DNA from: Pseudoalteromonas neustonica
GTDB lineage: Bacteria; Pseudomonadota; Gammaproteobacteria; Enterobacterales; Alteromonadaceae
Length of the DNA: 64,000 bases
Assembly (NCBI RefSeq): GCF_001653135.1
Contig: NZ_BDDS01000017.1
Span: forward strand, 1 to 64,000
Reading direction: 5' to 3'
In this document: one piece after another, positions 52,741 through 61,280 of the stretch
How positions within the stretch are numbered: the first letter of the stretch is position 1
Layout: every line of letters begins with the position of its first letter
Translations under genes and position numbers: made by a program
Notes under the pieces: generated by a model
What the model saw: the letters and a program-made list of their open reading frames with translations, nothing else
Told to the model about the DNA's origin: nothing
Databases searched by the model: none

Positions 52741-53949
52741 CTAAAGTGTCTTTATTTTAAATACAAATAACGAATTACCTTTACCAGTCGCAACCAATAA
52801 GTGACGATTATCATCGGTAACAGTTATAGATGAAATTCTATTTAATTTATTATCATGAACACTTAATAATTTATTCTTATAGCTAAGTCGCCCATCAGCA
52901 CTCGCGCTAAATAAATATAGGCCGCTACCCGACTCCCCAGCTACATATATTTTTAAGCCGTCAGACGATATCGCTAAGCTACTTGCTCCCTCTAGGCCAG
53001 ATCCGCCAATATCCGAATTATTTATTGCCTGTAAAAATGCATATTGTCCAGTATCCAGTTTGTGAAAAACAACAAGAGAATTACTTCCTGAACAAGCAAC
53101 ATACAAAAATCTTCCATTTGGTGAGACAACCATTTTTTGTGGGTTAATAAATTGCTTCACACCCGCAACGCCATTTTTTAATACTTGTTTCACCAATAAG
53201 TCGCCCCTGACACTTCTATCATAAATGGTTAATTGATGACCATCAAAACCTAGAACATATAATTCATTATTTAATGGAGATAAAGCTACTGCAATAGGTT
53301 TTCCCAAGTCATTGCTAAGTGGCTTGGCGTCTTTTACTACTCTATTCAAACTAATCTTTTTATCCGACATTATATCTAAAATAGAAATAGCGTTACTCAT
53401 ATAACTTGCAACGTAGAGTTGCTTTTCGTTGGTAGTCTTGACTATATCCCAAGCGCCTAAAAGGCCAAAGTTATCCAGTTCACCCACAGGCACATCACTA
53501 TCAAATACTCTGTCATAGCTTAGACCGTCACTGATAAATTGACTAAAACGGTAACTCCTATTACTTTTAGAAAATTTTGTTAAGGCACCGTCATAGAATC
53601 CAGTAACGACTACCTGATTACCGTGATCAAAATAGGTAACACCAGAGGCGCCTTCTAAACCATTTATGTTGGTAGAGGCATTTTTAAACACTTGGCTGAA
53701 GGTTAGATTAAAATTCTCGTCTAAATTAAAAACAGCTAAAGCATTATCGTCTCCACTAGAAACAAAAACCTTAGAATTATCTGAAAGAACTTTAACGCTT
53801 CTAGGATTACCTAAACCATCAACATCGTTAACATCATCTTTTAGTATTTGGATGAGCTGAAGACTTTCTATATCACTAGCATAAGTTGCATTGAAGTTAA
53901 CTAGCATTATAAAAAAGAAAAATGTAATCAGTTTTTTATTGTTAAACAT
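52741..53949 (-). CDS. Exported beta-propeller (lactonase/YVTN-like) protein
   Basis: A signal peptide (LITFFFFIMLVNFNATYA) is followed by about seven repeats of a beta-propeller blade type: LEGASGVTYFDHGNQVVVTG, MVVSPNGRFLYVACSGSNSL, LAISSDGLKIYVAGESGSGL and so on, with the YVTN-like motif SPNGRFLYVA. The 402 residues fit one propeller. Such proteins bind ligands or other proteins; enzymatic activity is not implied. It is inside the repeat-bounded segment. Confidence 0.8.
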   Translation of the reverse strand: MFNNKKLITFFFFIMLVNFNATYASDIESLQLIQILKDDVNDVDGLGNPRSVKVLSDNSKVFVSSGDDNALAVFNLDENFNLTFSQVFKNASTNINGLEGASGVTYFDHGNQVVVTGFYDGALTKFSKSNRSYRFSQFISDGLSYDRVFDSDVPVGELDNFGLLGAWDIVKTTNEKQLYVASYMSNAISILDIMSDKKISLNRVVKDAKPLSNDLGKPIAVALSPLNNELYVLGFDGHQLTIYDRSVRGDLLVKQVLKNGVAGVKQFINPQKMVVSPNGRFLYVACSGSNSLVVFHKLDTGQYAFLQAINNSDIGGSGLEGASSLAISSDGLKIYVAGESGSGLYLFSASADGRLSYKNKLLSVHDNKLNRISSITVTDDNRHLLVATGKGNSLFVFKIKTL

Positions 53950-54429
53950 TAACTATAAACTCTCTTAAAAACATAACAGCTTTATCAGAGGACACTTCCT
54001 TATTTTAGCCCGAAGACATCCTTATTTTATGAGCTATATTAATAGCAAATAGTGTAAGTTATTGCCAGCTATAAATTTTATACTTACTGTAGGTTATTTG
54101 AACATATGACAAAGGTGAAAACAAAAAAATGAAAACAAAAAAGACAGCCATTTTAAAGTTTGTTAAGTTTTCTTGAACAGAAAACGGCGTAGCAACGTCA
54201 GTAACAGCGAGAAACTACTGGCCTAGTTTTTTCACACTCAATTAAAACGTCAACTATTGCCTTAAGGCACTATTTTTTATGTCTGTAATTTAGGTGACTG
54301 CGTTTATGGATTGAGCTAAGGAGAATGAAACCGTGATTATGTTTAAAATGTTCACTTGCTGCTGATTTCAATCGATGCGTTTGTTGTTTTACTTCCGATG
54401 AAATTAAGATGGGTGTCATTTCAAGTTTC
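53950..54429. other. Non-coding gap
   Basis: No gene, tRNA or strong palindrome was seen. It has short A-rich direct repeats (GAAAACAAAAAA twice near 54116-54146) and probably holds the promoter of the propeller gene. Confidence 0.4.
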
Positions 54430-54845
54430 TTACTGTGAGAAATACCCTGATTCTCCCTCTAACCATTTTGATTTAATGGTTCTATCAGAAACTGAATTAA
54501 TATATGACTGCTCAAAAACGGTTTGTACAAGTTTGCTATTCGAAATTACAATATTATTTTTAATTTTTAATGCTTCAATTTCATATAAATGGTCACACCC
54601 AAATTTGCACAAGGGCATTACAATATTTGGGTCTATTCTTTCATTAAAAGAACACTTGGACCTTTTCTTTTTATGCGCAGTGACCAAAGAGCTAACGCTG
54701 AATTCATTTTTACATATTGCACATGACTCAACATCTTTGCCGTCAAACAGCCACTTACGTAAAATGTGTTGTTCCTTACGTCTATGGCTTTCTATGTCCG
54801 AGTCTGTTCCATTCGAACAAATTTTAAAAGAGCCTTTTAAGCCTT
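54430..54845 (-). pseudogene. 5'-truncated HNH endonuclease remnant
   Basis: In one minus-strand frame GLKGSFKICSNGTDSDIESH leads to RRKEQHILRKWLFDGKDVES, then CAICKNEFSVSSLVTAHKKKRS and IVMPLCKFGCDHLYE. The two Cys pairs with a His between (CxxC, AHKKKR, C-x3-C-x2-H) give an HNH-type zinc nuclease domain. No start codon lies upstream: the frame runs into the 60-bp repeat and meets a TGA at 54871-54873. The N-terminal DNA-recognition part of the gene has been lost. Confidence 0.72.
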
Positions 54846-54958
54846 GAGGGTCAAATCTTGACTTCAGACATCAAGCAACCTCGTAGTTCTTCGAATTGAA
54901 AGCCTTGAGGTCAAATCTTGACTTCAGACATCAAGCAGCCTCGTAGTTCTTCGAATTG
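54840..54958. repeat. Tandem ~60-bp duplication containing the 24-bp repeat
   Basis: Two near-identical units (about 54840-54899 and 54900-54958) differ by one inserted G and one A/G change. Each contains GTCAAATCTTGACTTCAGAC and GCCTCGTAGTTCTTCGAATT-like sequence. The first unit holds the right copy of the inverted repeat. Confidence 0.92.
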
Positions 54959-55013
54959 TAATTCAACCTTCTTATTTTCAATCATTAATACATTTAATCT
55001 ACCCGTGTAAAAC

Positions 55014-55068
55014 AGGACAGTCACAATTTATGCGCAATACCAACGGGGTTGAAATATATGCCTGTCCT
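55014..55068. repeat. Hairpin AGGACAG...CTGTCCT with T run
   Basis: Seven-bp arms enclose a 41-nt loop and a T6 tract follows. It may be a fragment of a mobile element or a terminator for a lost gene. Confidence 0.4.
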
Positions 55069-55168
55069 TTTTTGAAGCCGATGTAACTTAACAGGCTTAG
55101 CAAAGTTCACGTGGTTGATTTTTTGTGCTTTGGTTTTTAACCTTTTATCTTTGACCTAGCACCTAACC

Positions 55169-56143
55169 TTATTTAACTTCATTACTCAGCGGCTGGTTAT
55201 TAGCAAACTCAATCGCGTTATTAATAGTGGTTTGGGCTATTTCAGTCAGTGCTTCTTTGGTAAAAAAACCTTGGTGCCCGGTGACTAATACGTTAGGAAA
55301 GCTTACCAATCGTGAAAATATATCGTCTTGCATGATTTCGTCACGACGGTCTTTAAAAAATAGCTCTGATTCTTGCTCGTAAACATCAAGGCCTAAGTAG
55401 CCTAGTTTCTTACTTTTAAGTGCGCTAATGCATGCTTTACTATCGACTAATGCGCCGCGTGAGGTGTTAATAAGCATAACGCCAGTTTTCATTTTGCTAA
55501 ATGCTGTTTCATCAATTAAGTGGTGGGTGCTTTCGTTTAATGGGCAATGCAGTGAAATAACATCACTTTGGGTGAGTAAAGTGTCTATATCGCATAGGGT
55601 GTAATTACCCTCTGTTGCATAAGGGTCGCAAACCAATACATTTGCACCAAAGCCATTGAGTATATTAACCAATGCTAGGCCAATTTTCCCGCAGCCAATT
55701 ACGCCAATGGTTTTTTTAAATAAGTTAAAGCCAAGCAAGCCGTTTAAGTCAAAGTTATCTTCGCGAATGCGGTTATATGCTTTATGGGTTTTACGATTTA
55801 AAGTGAGCATTAATGCGATGCAATGTTCAGCAACTGCTTCTGGGCTGTAGGCTGGCACACGGCATACTTTGATGTTATGTGCATTTGCGGCAGCTAAATC
55901 AACGTTATTAAACCCCGCGCAGCGCAGTAGAATACATTTAATACCGTTGTGTGCGAGTTGTTTAATGACGGTTTTATCAACCACATCATTAACAAATACA
56001 CATACCGCATCAAAGCCTTGGCAAAGTATGGCTGTTTGCGCATCGAGCGATTGCTCAAAATGGGTTAATTTGATGTCTGTTTGATCTTTTAAGCAGGCAT
56101 CAAAAGATGTTTGTTCATACTTTTGCGAACTGAAAAGCGCCAT
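55169..56143 (-). CDS. ldhA: D-lactate dehydrogenase / 2-hydroxyacid dehydrogenase
   Basis: The NAD-binding GVIGCGKIGLALVNILNGFG, catalytic Arg in ILLRCAGFNNVDL (about residue 77) and LINTSRGALVDSKA, plus GHQGFFTKEAL with the catalytic His, match D-lactate dehydrogenase (LdhA). It reduces pyruvate to D-lactate. The start at 56143 (MALFSSQKYEQTSF) fits homologues better than 56158, giving 324 residues; either overlaps the glutathione peroxidase gene, so they are probably co-transcribed. Confidence 0.92.
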   Translation of the reverse strand: MALFSSQKYEQTSFDACLKDQTDIKLTHFEQSLDAQTAILCQGFDAVCVFVNDVVDKTVIKQLAHNGIKCILLRCAGFNNVDLAAANAHNIKVCRVPAYSPEAVAEHCIALMLTLNRKTHKAYNRIREDNFDLNGLLGFNLFKKTIGVIGCGKIGLALVNILNGFGANVLVCDPYATEGNYTLCDIDTLLTQSDVISLHCPLNESTHHLIDETAFSKMKTGVMLINTSRGALVDSKACISALKSKKLGYLGLDVYEQESELFFKDRRDEIMQDDIFSRLVSFPNVLVTGHQGFFTKEALTEIAQTTINNAIEFANNQPLSNEVK

Positions 56144-56636
56144 TGTTAGTTGCGTCATTAATTGTGCTCTCTATTACCTGTTTTAAGGTGTCGGGTTTAG
56201 TGCGCGGTGCGTAGCGCACGGCTAATTGCCCCTCAGAGTTTATTAGAAACTTAGTAAAATTCCATTTTATGGCACGGTTTTGTGCTATTCCTCGGGTATG
56301 TGCTTTTAAATAGTTAAATAATGGGTGAGCTTCAGGGCCATTCACCATTACTTTACTAAACACAGGAAAGCTAACATTAAACTGTTGTTGGTAAAAGTCT
56401 TTAATATCAGGGTTATTTATTGGTTCGTTGTAATCAAACTGATTACACGGAAAGGCCAACACAGTAAAACCAAAATGCTTATATTGTTGGTACAGCTTTT
56501 CAAGCGCTGTTAATTGCACTGAAAAGTTACATTTACTGGCCGTATTAACAATTAAAATAGTGCTGCCTGTTAATTGGCTCAGATCAAAGTTTTCGCCATT
56601 ATAAAGTGGGGCGCTGAATTGATATATGCTATCCAT
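56115..56636 (-). CDS. Glutathione peroxidase-family protein
   Basis: NTASKCNFSVQLTALEKLY carries the peroxidatic Cys (about residue 35) in the usual NxASKC context, and FTVLAFPCNQFDYNEP holds the resolving/second Cys region, with KWNFTKFLIN near residue 135. The 173 residues are standard for the Cys-type, thioredoxin-dependent or glutathione peroxidases. The common G-F-T after the active Cys is NFS here, a conservative change. Its end overlaps the ldhA start by 29 bp. Confidence 0.92.
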   Translation of the reverse strand: MDSIYQFSAPLYNGENFDLSQLTGSTILIVNTASKCNFSVQLTALEKLYQQYKHFGFTVLAFPCNQFDYNEPINNPDIKDFYQQQFNVSFPVFSKVMVNGPEAHPLFNYLKAHTRGIAQNRAIKWNFTKFLINSEGQLAVRYAPRTKPDTLKQVIESTINDATNNGAFQFAKV

Positions 56637-56758
56637 AGGTTTCCTGTTTTGTCTCGTCCATGAAGAAATGTAATGAAGACTTTTTCATTCGCTTTTTGTC
56701 TATTCGGTTGAGATAATCAAATTATCTTTTTAAGTTACCACTGAAATAGGTCAATTTT

Positions 56759-57640
56759 ATGTCAATGAAAGTCGCATTTATCGGTTTAGGCGTTATGGGG
56801 TATCCAATGGCAGGTCATTTAGCTGCTGCAGGCCACCATGTAACGGTATATAACCGCACCACAGAGAAAGCACAACAATGGGCAAAAAAGTACACCGGTG
56901 AGGTGGCATTAACGCCTGCAAAAGCCGCTGAAAATGCAGATGTTGTATTTATGTGTGTAGGTAACGATGATGATTTACGCTCAGTTGTATATGGCGCAGA
57001 CGGCGTGATTGCAGGTATGCAAACGGGCACTATTTTAGTGGATCATACAACAACGTCGGCAGAAGTGGCGCGCGAAGTGTCGGCTAATGCAGCACTTAAA
57101 AATATTGCCTTTATTGATGCGCCAGTATCGGGTGGCCAAGCCGGCGCTGAAAATGGCGTATTAACGGTAATGGCTGGTGGCGATGCGGTAGTGTTTGCAA
57201 AAGTACAGCCTATCATGGCAGCGTTTAGTCGCTTTAGCCAATTACTTGGTGAAGTGGGCTCTGGTCAATTATGTAAAATGGTTAATCAAATTTGTATTGC
57301 AGGTGTTGTGCAAGGTTTGGCAGAGGGCTTACATTTTGCAAAACAAGCGGGCCTTGATGGTGAAAAGGTAATTGAAACTATTTCAAAAGGCGCGGCGGGT
57401 TCTTGGCAAATGGAAAATCGCCACAAAACCATGTGGGCAGGTGAATACGAATTTGGTTTTGCAGTAGATTGGATGCGAAAAGACTTAGGCATAGCCCTAG
57501 ATGAAGCGAAAAGTAATGGCGCAACGCTACCGATGACAGCAACGGTTGATCAGTACTACGCTGACGTACAAGCACTCGGTGGTGGGCGTTTTGATACTTC
57601 AAGCTTATTAGCACGTATTGAAACACTGCATAAAAAGTAA
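56759..57640 (+). CDS. 3-hydroxyisobutyrate dehydrogenase-family oxidoreductase
   Basis: The Rossmann motif VAFIGLGVMGYPMAGHLAAA and YNRTTEKA start the protein; FIDAPVSGGQAGAENG is the substrate-binding signature and MVNQICIAGVVQGLAE contains the catalytic Lys-equivalent region. The 293 residues suit 3-hydroxyisobutyrate dehydrogenase or tartronate semialdehyde reductase (GarR/GlxR). The exact substrate cannot be chosen. The gene is single with its own terminator. Confidence 0.88.
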   Translation: MSMKVAFIGLGVMGYPMAGHLAAAGHHVTVYNRTTEKAQQWAKKYTGEVALTPAKAAENADVVFMCVGNDDDLRSVVYGADGVIAGMQTGTILVDHTTTSAEVAREVSANAALKNIAFIDAPVSGGQAGAENGVLTVMAGGDAVVFAKVQPIMAAFSRFSQLLGEVGSGQLCKMVNQICIAGVVQGLAEGLHFAKQAGLDGEKVIETISKGAAGSWQMENRHKTMWAGEYEFGFAVDWMRKDLGIALDEAKSNGATLPMTATVDQYYADVQALGGGRFDTSSLLARIETLHKK

Positions 57641-57657
57641 TAGCTTTAATTGTAGCT

Positions 57658-57697
57658 TAGCGCCTTAAATCATATAGACGAAGGCGCTTTATTTATT
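57658..57697 (+). terminator. Terminator after the dehydrogenase gene
   Basis: AGCGCCTT and AAGGCGCT around a 14-nt loop, then TTATTTATT. Confidence 0.75.
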
Positions 57698-57706
57698 AAG
57701 ATCAAG

Positions 57707-57727
57707 CCGCTTACCGCTTACCGCTTA
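57707..57727. repeat. Heptanucleotide tandem repeat (CCGCTTA)3
   Basis: Three perfect 7-bp units whose last TTA is the complement of the sbcB stop codon. It is a second heptamer repeat at a gene end, like 51440-51476. Confidence 0.9.
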
Positions 57728-59176
57728 CATACTCTGTGCGTAGTTATACAACGCTTTTAAAATAGTCAGATTTTTTTCATTATCGTCATGTTCATGGGCC
57801 AGATTTTCAAGGGTTACCATAAAATCTTGTGCGCTGATCGAGGGTTGATCTTCACCATGCATTAGCTTGTTTTGGCAATATTGACGCCATTGATCGAGTT
57901 CATCTTGATTAAGTGATTGTGGCCAGTTACGAGCGCGGTACTTAAATAGTAAGTTATCGAACTTCTTATCTTCAAAATCTAACTTCATACCCGCTAATTG
58001 CTCAGGACTGGCATCTCGGATAATGGCAAATTTAGCTTTATCAGCATGGCTGGTAAAGCCGTCGTATAGCATGTAATCGGTATTGGTGGTTTTACCGTAA
58101 TCGGGCTTATCGTTAAACACTTCAGTCACTTTATCGCGCAGTGTTGAATTGGCTTTTAAAATCGCAAGATTTTTTAAGCATTGCTCGCGATCAATACCTA
58201 AACGGGCTGCATTTTCAGGTAATAATGTTTTAGCAGGTGCTAAAATAGGGCACTTATTTAAATGCACTAGCTTTAAACCAACGGGTCGTTCATCCTCTGC
58301 AAGATCACTGCGCTTGGTATAAAGACGCGTACGCAGCTCTTCAACTGATAAATCCAGTAACACTTGCGGATCTTCCGTTAGGTTAAAGCATACTACCGCG
58401 TTTTTATTGGTTGGATGAAAGCTCATTGGTGCAATCCAGCTTGTACACCCTTGTGTAGCAGGTATACGTGACGAGGTATGTACCAGTGGCGTCATGTTAA
58501 ACACATCTACTAATTCAGCTAGGGCTTTTTTACCACGTAAACCAAAAAAGAAGTTATACAGTTTAGGCTGCTTGTCTTTTATAAGTTTAGCTAGGGCAAT
58601 AGTGGCGGTTACATCGCTTAACGCGTCATGTGCAGCGGCGTGTTCAATGCCATTGGCAACGGTTAAATGTTCCAGCTTAAAACTTGGGCTGCCATCTTCT
58701 TTGAGCGGCCATTCAATACCTTCAGGGCGAAGCGCATAACAAGCGCGCACTAAATCAATAATATCCCAGCGGCTATTATTGTTTTTGTATTCACGCTCAT
58801 AGGGGTCGTAAAAATTACGGTAAAAGCTGTAACGGCTTACTTCGTCATCAAAACGAATGCTGTTATAGCCAGCTACGCAGGTATTAGGCACACTAAATTC
58901 AGCATGGATCTTGGCAATAAACTCAGCTTCAACTAAACCTTTTTGCATCGCCACTTGCGGGGTAATGCCTGTGATCAAACACGCCTCAGGGTGCGGTAAA
59001 TAATCAGCCACCGGTTTGCAATATTCAATCAACGGCTCACCAATAATGTTTAAATCAAGATCGGTCCGAATCCCTGCAAACTGGCTAGGCTTATCCTTTT
59101 GCGGACTCGCTCCCCAGGTCTCATAATCGTGCCAGTATATCGTAGGTTGGTTTTCGTAATATGTTGGTTCGCTCAT
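57725..59176 (-). CDS. sbcB: Exonuclease I
   Basis: Exonuclease I degrades single-stranded DNA 3' to 5' in repair and recombination. The DnaQ-type motifs are TIYWHDYETWGASP (Asp-x-Glu), AGYNSIRFDDEVSRY and AAHDALSDVTATIALA with the catalytic His and Asp. A SH3-like and C-terminal extension complete the 483 residues (475 in E. coli). The stop lies inside a 7-bp tandem repeat. It borders the integrase-led island. Confidence 0.95.
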   Translation of the reverse strand: MSEPTYYENQPTIYWHDYETWGASPQKDKPSQFAGIRTDLDLNIIGEPLIEYCKPVADYLPHPEACLITGITPQVAMQKGLVEAEFIAKIHAEFSVPNTCVAGYNSIRFDDEVSRYSFYRNFYDPYEREYKNNNSRWDIIDLVRACYALRPEGIEWPLKEDGSPSFKLEHLTVANGIEHAAAHDALSDVTATIALAKLIKDKQPKLYNFFFGLRGKKALAELVDVFNMTPLVHTSSRIPATQGCTSWIAPMSFHPTNKNAVVCFNLTEDPQVLLDLSVEELRTRLYTKRSDLAEDERPVGLKLVHLNKCPILAPAKTLLPENAARLGIDREQCLKNLAILKANSTLRDKVTEVFNDKPDYGKTTNTDYMLYDGFTSHADKAKFAIIRDASPEQLAGMKLDFEDKKFDNLLFKYRARNWPQSLNQDELDQWRQYCQNKLMHGEDQPSISAQDFMVTLENLAHEHDDNEKNLTILKALYNYAQSM

Positions 59177-59230
59177 TCTGTCTCTTAGCCCTTTATTTAT
59201 GCGGGTTTTTATTGCGCTTTCATTTGTTCT

Positions 59231-59249
59231 TGTATTTTCGAGTATGTTG
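59231..59249. repeat. Integrase-flanking direct repeat, left copy
   Basis: TGTATTTTCGAGTATGTTG resembles 60910-60929 closely. It lies 66 bp before the integrase start among other GTGTATA motifs, so it may be an arm-type binding site or an attachment core. Confidence 0.4.
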
Positions 59250-59314
59250 CAATCTGCGCATTGTGTGTATAGTATCGTGTATAAATTTTTTGCTAACTGT
59301 GTATAAAAAATTAA

Positions 59315-60532
59315 ATGGCGATCAGCGACACTAAATTAAGAAAGCTGCTAGATAAAAATCAAACACCTTGCGTATTATCGCACAGAGATAGTTTAAGTGT
59401 AAGGGTATCAGCTAAAGGCACAATCACATGGCAATACCGTTGTCGTGTTGATAGCAAGCAGGTCATTATCTCGCTTGGCCGCTATCCTGGTTTAACCATT
59501 AAACAAGCACAAGACTACATACCCCATTTTCAAAACTGGCTCAGCCAAGGAAAAGACCCACGCATAGAGCTAAAACTTATGCGCAATGAAGCCAAAGGTT
59601 TACCTACAATGGCAAAGGTTGCAGCCGATTGGGTTGAAAAAAAAGTACCAGACCTAAAAGAAAAAACCCAAACCCTTTATACACATCAAGTCAGCAAATG
59701 GGTTGTGCCATTTTTAAATGATGAAGCCAAGCCACTTGATCTAATGACCATCAAAGATTGGATAAAATACTTTGATAATGTAAAAGTACAGGGTAGCGCC
59801 AAAACCGCAGGTGCTATATTAGTACGTATAAAATCTATAATAGGGTGGGCTGAAAAACGCGGTGATATAAAACCATTCAACCCAGTGTTAACCTTAAACG
59901 TAAACGATATTGGCGAGCAATCATCGGTAGGTCAGCGAGTAATGCGCTTTGACGAAATTGCAAAACTTTGGATACAAATTGAAAGCTCAAAAGCCACGCC
60001 AGCAACCAAAGCATGTTTGCAGCTAATTTATATAACGGGTGCACGGCAATCAGAGGTTCGTTTAGCCAAGTGGGAGCATTTTGATTTTGAAAATAACATT
60101 TGGACAGTACCGCCCGAAAACTCAAAAACAAATAAAGCCATCCGCCGGCCAATATCAAGCAAGATGAAAAGCATCTTAGACACCCTTGCCATGGTATATG
60201 GTCGCAGCGGGTATTTAATACCGGGCAGTAAACCAAACAAACCAATGACCACCCACAGCATTAATCGGTATTGCTGTAGAATGTGGGATCACTTGTTTGA
60301 AAAATACAAAACGCCTAAGTTTCTACCTCACGATGCCCGCCGATCAATATCAACATTGCTTAGTGAAAATGGCGTAGCACCACACGTAACCGAAAAAATG
60401 CTAGGCCACACAATGCGCGGAGTAATGGCCGTATACAACAAACACGACTGGATAAAAGAGCAAGCAGAAGGGTACGAGCTTTATTGCCAGCTAATTGATG
60501 ATGCAATAACATTAGATCTTCAAAAGAGGTGA
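59315..60532 (+). CDS. Tyrosine recombinase/integrase
   Basis: The 405-residue protein has an N-terminal arm-binding domain (DSLSVRVSAKGTITWQYRCR, LGRYPGLTIKQAQDY) of the DUF4102 type and the catalytic core: ARQSEVRLAKWEHF (first Arg), LPHDARRSISTLLS (His-x-x-Arg), LGHTMRGVMAVYNKHDW with the second His and the Tyr nucleophile. It is intact. It lies next to sbcB and begins a run of poorly characterised genes, so it marks one end of a genomic island that continues past the window. Confidence 0.94.
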   Translation: MAISDTKLRKLLDKNQTPCVLSHRDSLSVRVSAKGTITWQYRCRVDSKQVIISLGRYPGLTIKQAQDYIPHFQNWLSQGKDPRIELKLMRNEAKGLPTMAKVAADWVEKKVPDLKEKTQTLYTHQVSKWVVPFLNDEAKPLDLMTIKDWIKYFDNVKVQGSAKTAGAILVRIKSIIGWAEKRGDIKPFNPVLTLNVNDIGEQSSVGQRVMRFDEIAKLWIQIESSKATPATKACLQLIYITGARQSEVRLAKWEHFDFENNIWTVPPENSKTNKAIRRPISSKMKSILDTLAMVYGRSGYLIPGSKPNKPMTTHSINRYCCRMWDHLFEKYKTPKFLPHDARRSISTLLSENGVAPHVTEKMLGHTMRGVMAVYNKHDWIKEQAEGYELYCQLIDDAITLDLQKR

Positions 60533-60743
60533 TGTAACAATGTTTATTACTTTACTGCTATGGAATCACTTCTTTTTGTAAAAGTTGTGACAACCGATCC
60601 AACTATTATTAAAGCGTTTAGAGAAAACTGTAAAAAGCCTCAGAGTGACTACAAACAACCGTGATCATGAATCAAACAAAGTAAAATAAATAGTACTGTT
60701 AAGGCCTAGGTTATGGGGCTCACAGATAAAAAAGGGTAATGCC

Positions 60744-60887
60744 ATGAAAAATACATCACTGTTTTTGCGTTTATTAGATGAAGATATAAAAGCAGGTAAC
60801 GTCAAAAAAATATCTAATTCAGTATTTAGCCGAATAAACGCTATTAAATATAAAGCGCTTTTAGCCAAAGCCAAACAAGGTCAATAA
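60744..60887 (+). CDS. 47-residue small protein downstream of the integrase
   Basis: The short ORF MKNTSLFLRLLDEDIKAGNV... ends KAKQGQ and is helical and basic. AAAGGG stands just before the ATG. It was not recognised. Size and position suit an excisionase-like or antitoxin-like protein, but no HTH is obvious. Confidence 0.5.
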   Translation: MKNTSLFLRLLDEDIKAGNVKKISNSVFSRINAIKYKALLAKAKQGQ

Positions 60888-60909
60888 AATTTGTTTAATT
60901 CGGCTTTCA

Positions 60910-60929
60910 TGTATTTTCGTGTATTGTTG
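60910..60929. repeat. Integrase-flanking direct repeat, right copy
   Basis: TGTATTTTCGTGTATTGTTG aligns with 59231-59249 with one change and one inserted base. The two copies bracket the integrase and the 47-residue ORF. Confidence 0.4.
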
Positions 60930-61050
60930 TGTCTACCTATGTATTGCTATAGCTCTCATTTAGTACTATGCTACCAAATATGATAAGTGTACTTAGTGGC
61001 TGTAGACATGCTGCTTTAGTATAGGTAAAAAGTAGTATCAGGAGGTATCT

Positions 61051-61236
61051 ATGGGAATTTTAAAACGTAAAATAGTAAAGCCATCAGGTAGTGACACTAC
61101 TCAAATTAAAAAAGATGAAATATCAGTGAAAATGTCAGGTACTAGTTACTTTATTGTTGATATTGATTCACTCGTCAATAGTACTGTTGTACAGCAACAA
61201 GTGAAAAAGGCAAAAGAAGCCATACCTAGCACCTAA
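61051..61236 (+). CDS. 61-residue hypothetical protein
   Basis: A strong ribosome site (AGGAGG at 61040-61045) precedes the ATG. The protein is basic at the N-terminus (ILKRKIVKPSGSD) and has a beta-like centre TSYFIVDIDSLVNSTVV. Not recognised. A terminator follows directly, so it is expressed as a single unit. Confidence 0.6.
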   Translation: MGILKRKIVKPSGSDTTQIKKDEISVKMSGTSYFIVDIDSLVNSTVVQQQVKKAKEAIPST

Positions 61237-61264
61237 AACAGCACCTATATGGTGCTGTTTATTC
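61236..61264 (+). terminator. Intrinsic terminator after the 61-residue gene
   Basis: AAACAGCACC and GGTGCTGTTT, a perfect 10-bp stem with TATAT loop, followed by a short T-rich tail. Confidence 0.82.
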
Positions 61265-61280
61265 ATACTCGAAAAAAATA

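Noticed and set aside
54356..54847. 163-residue plus-strand ORF
   Set aside because: It is the antisense shadow of the HNH endonuclease remnant, whose minus-strand frame has recognisable zinc-nuclease motifs.
54840..54958. Integron attC sites
   Set aside because: No core GTTRRRY/RYYYAAC pairs are visible, and the surrounding genes are not in cassette arrangement.
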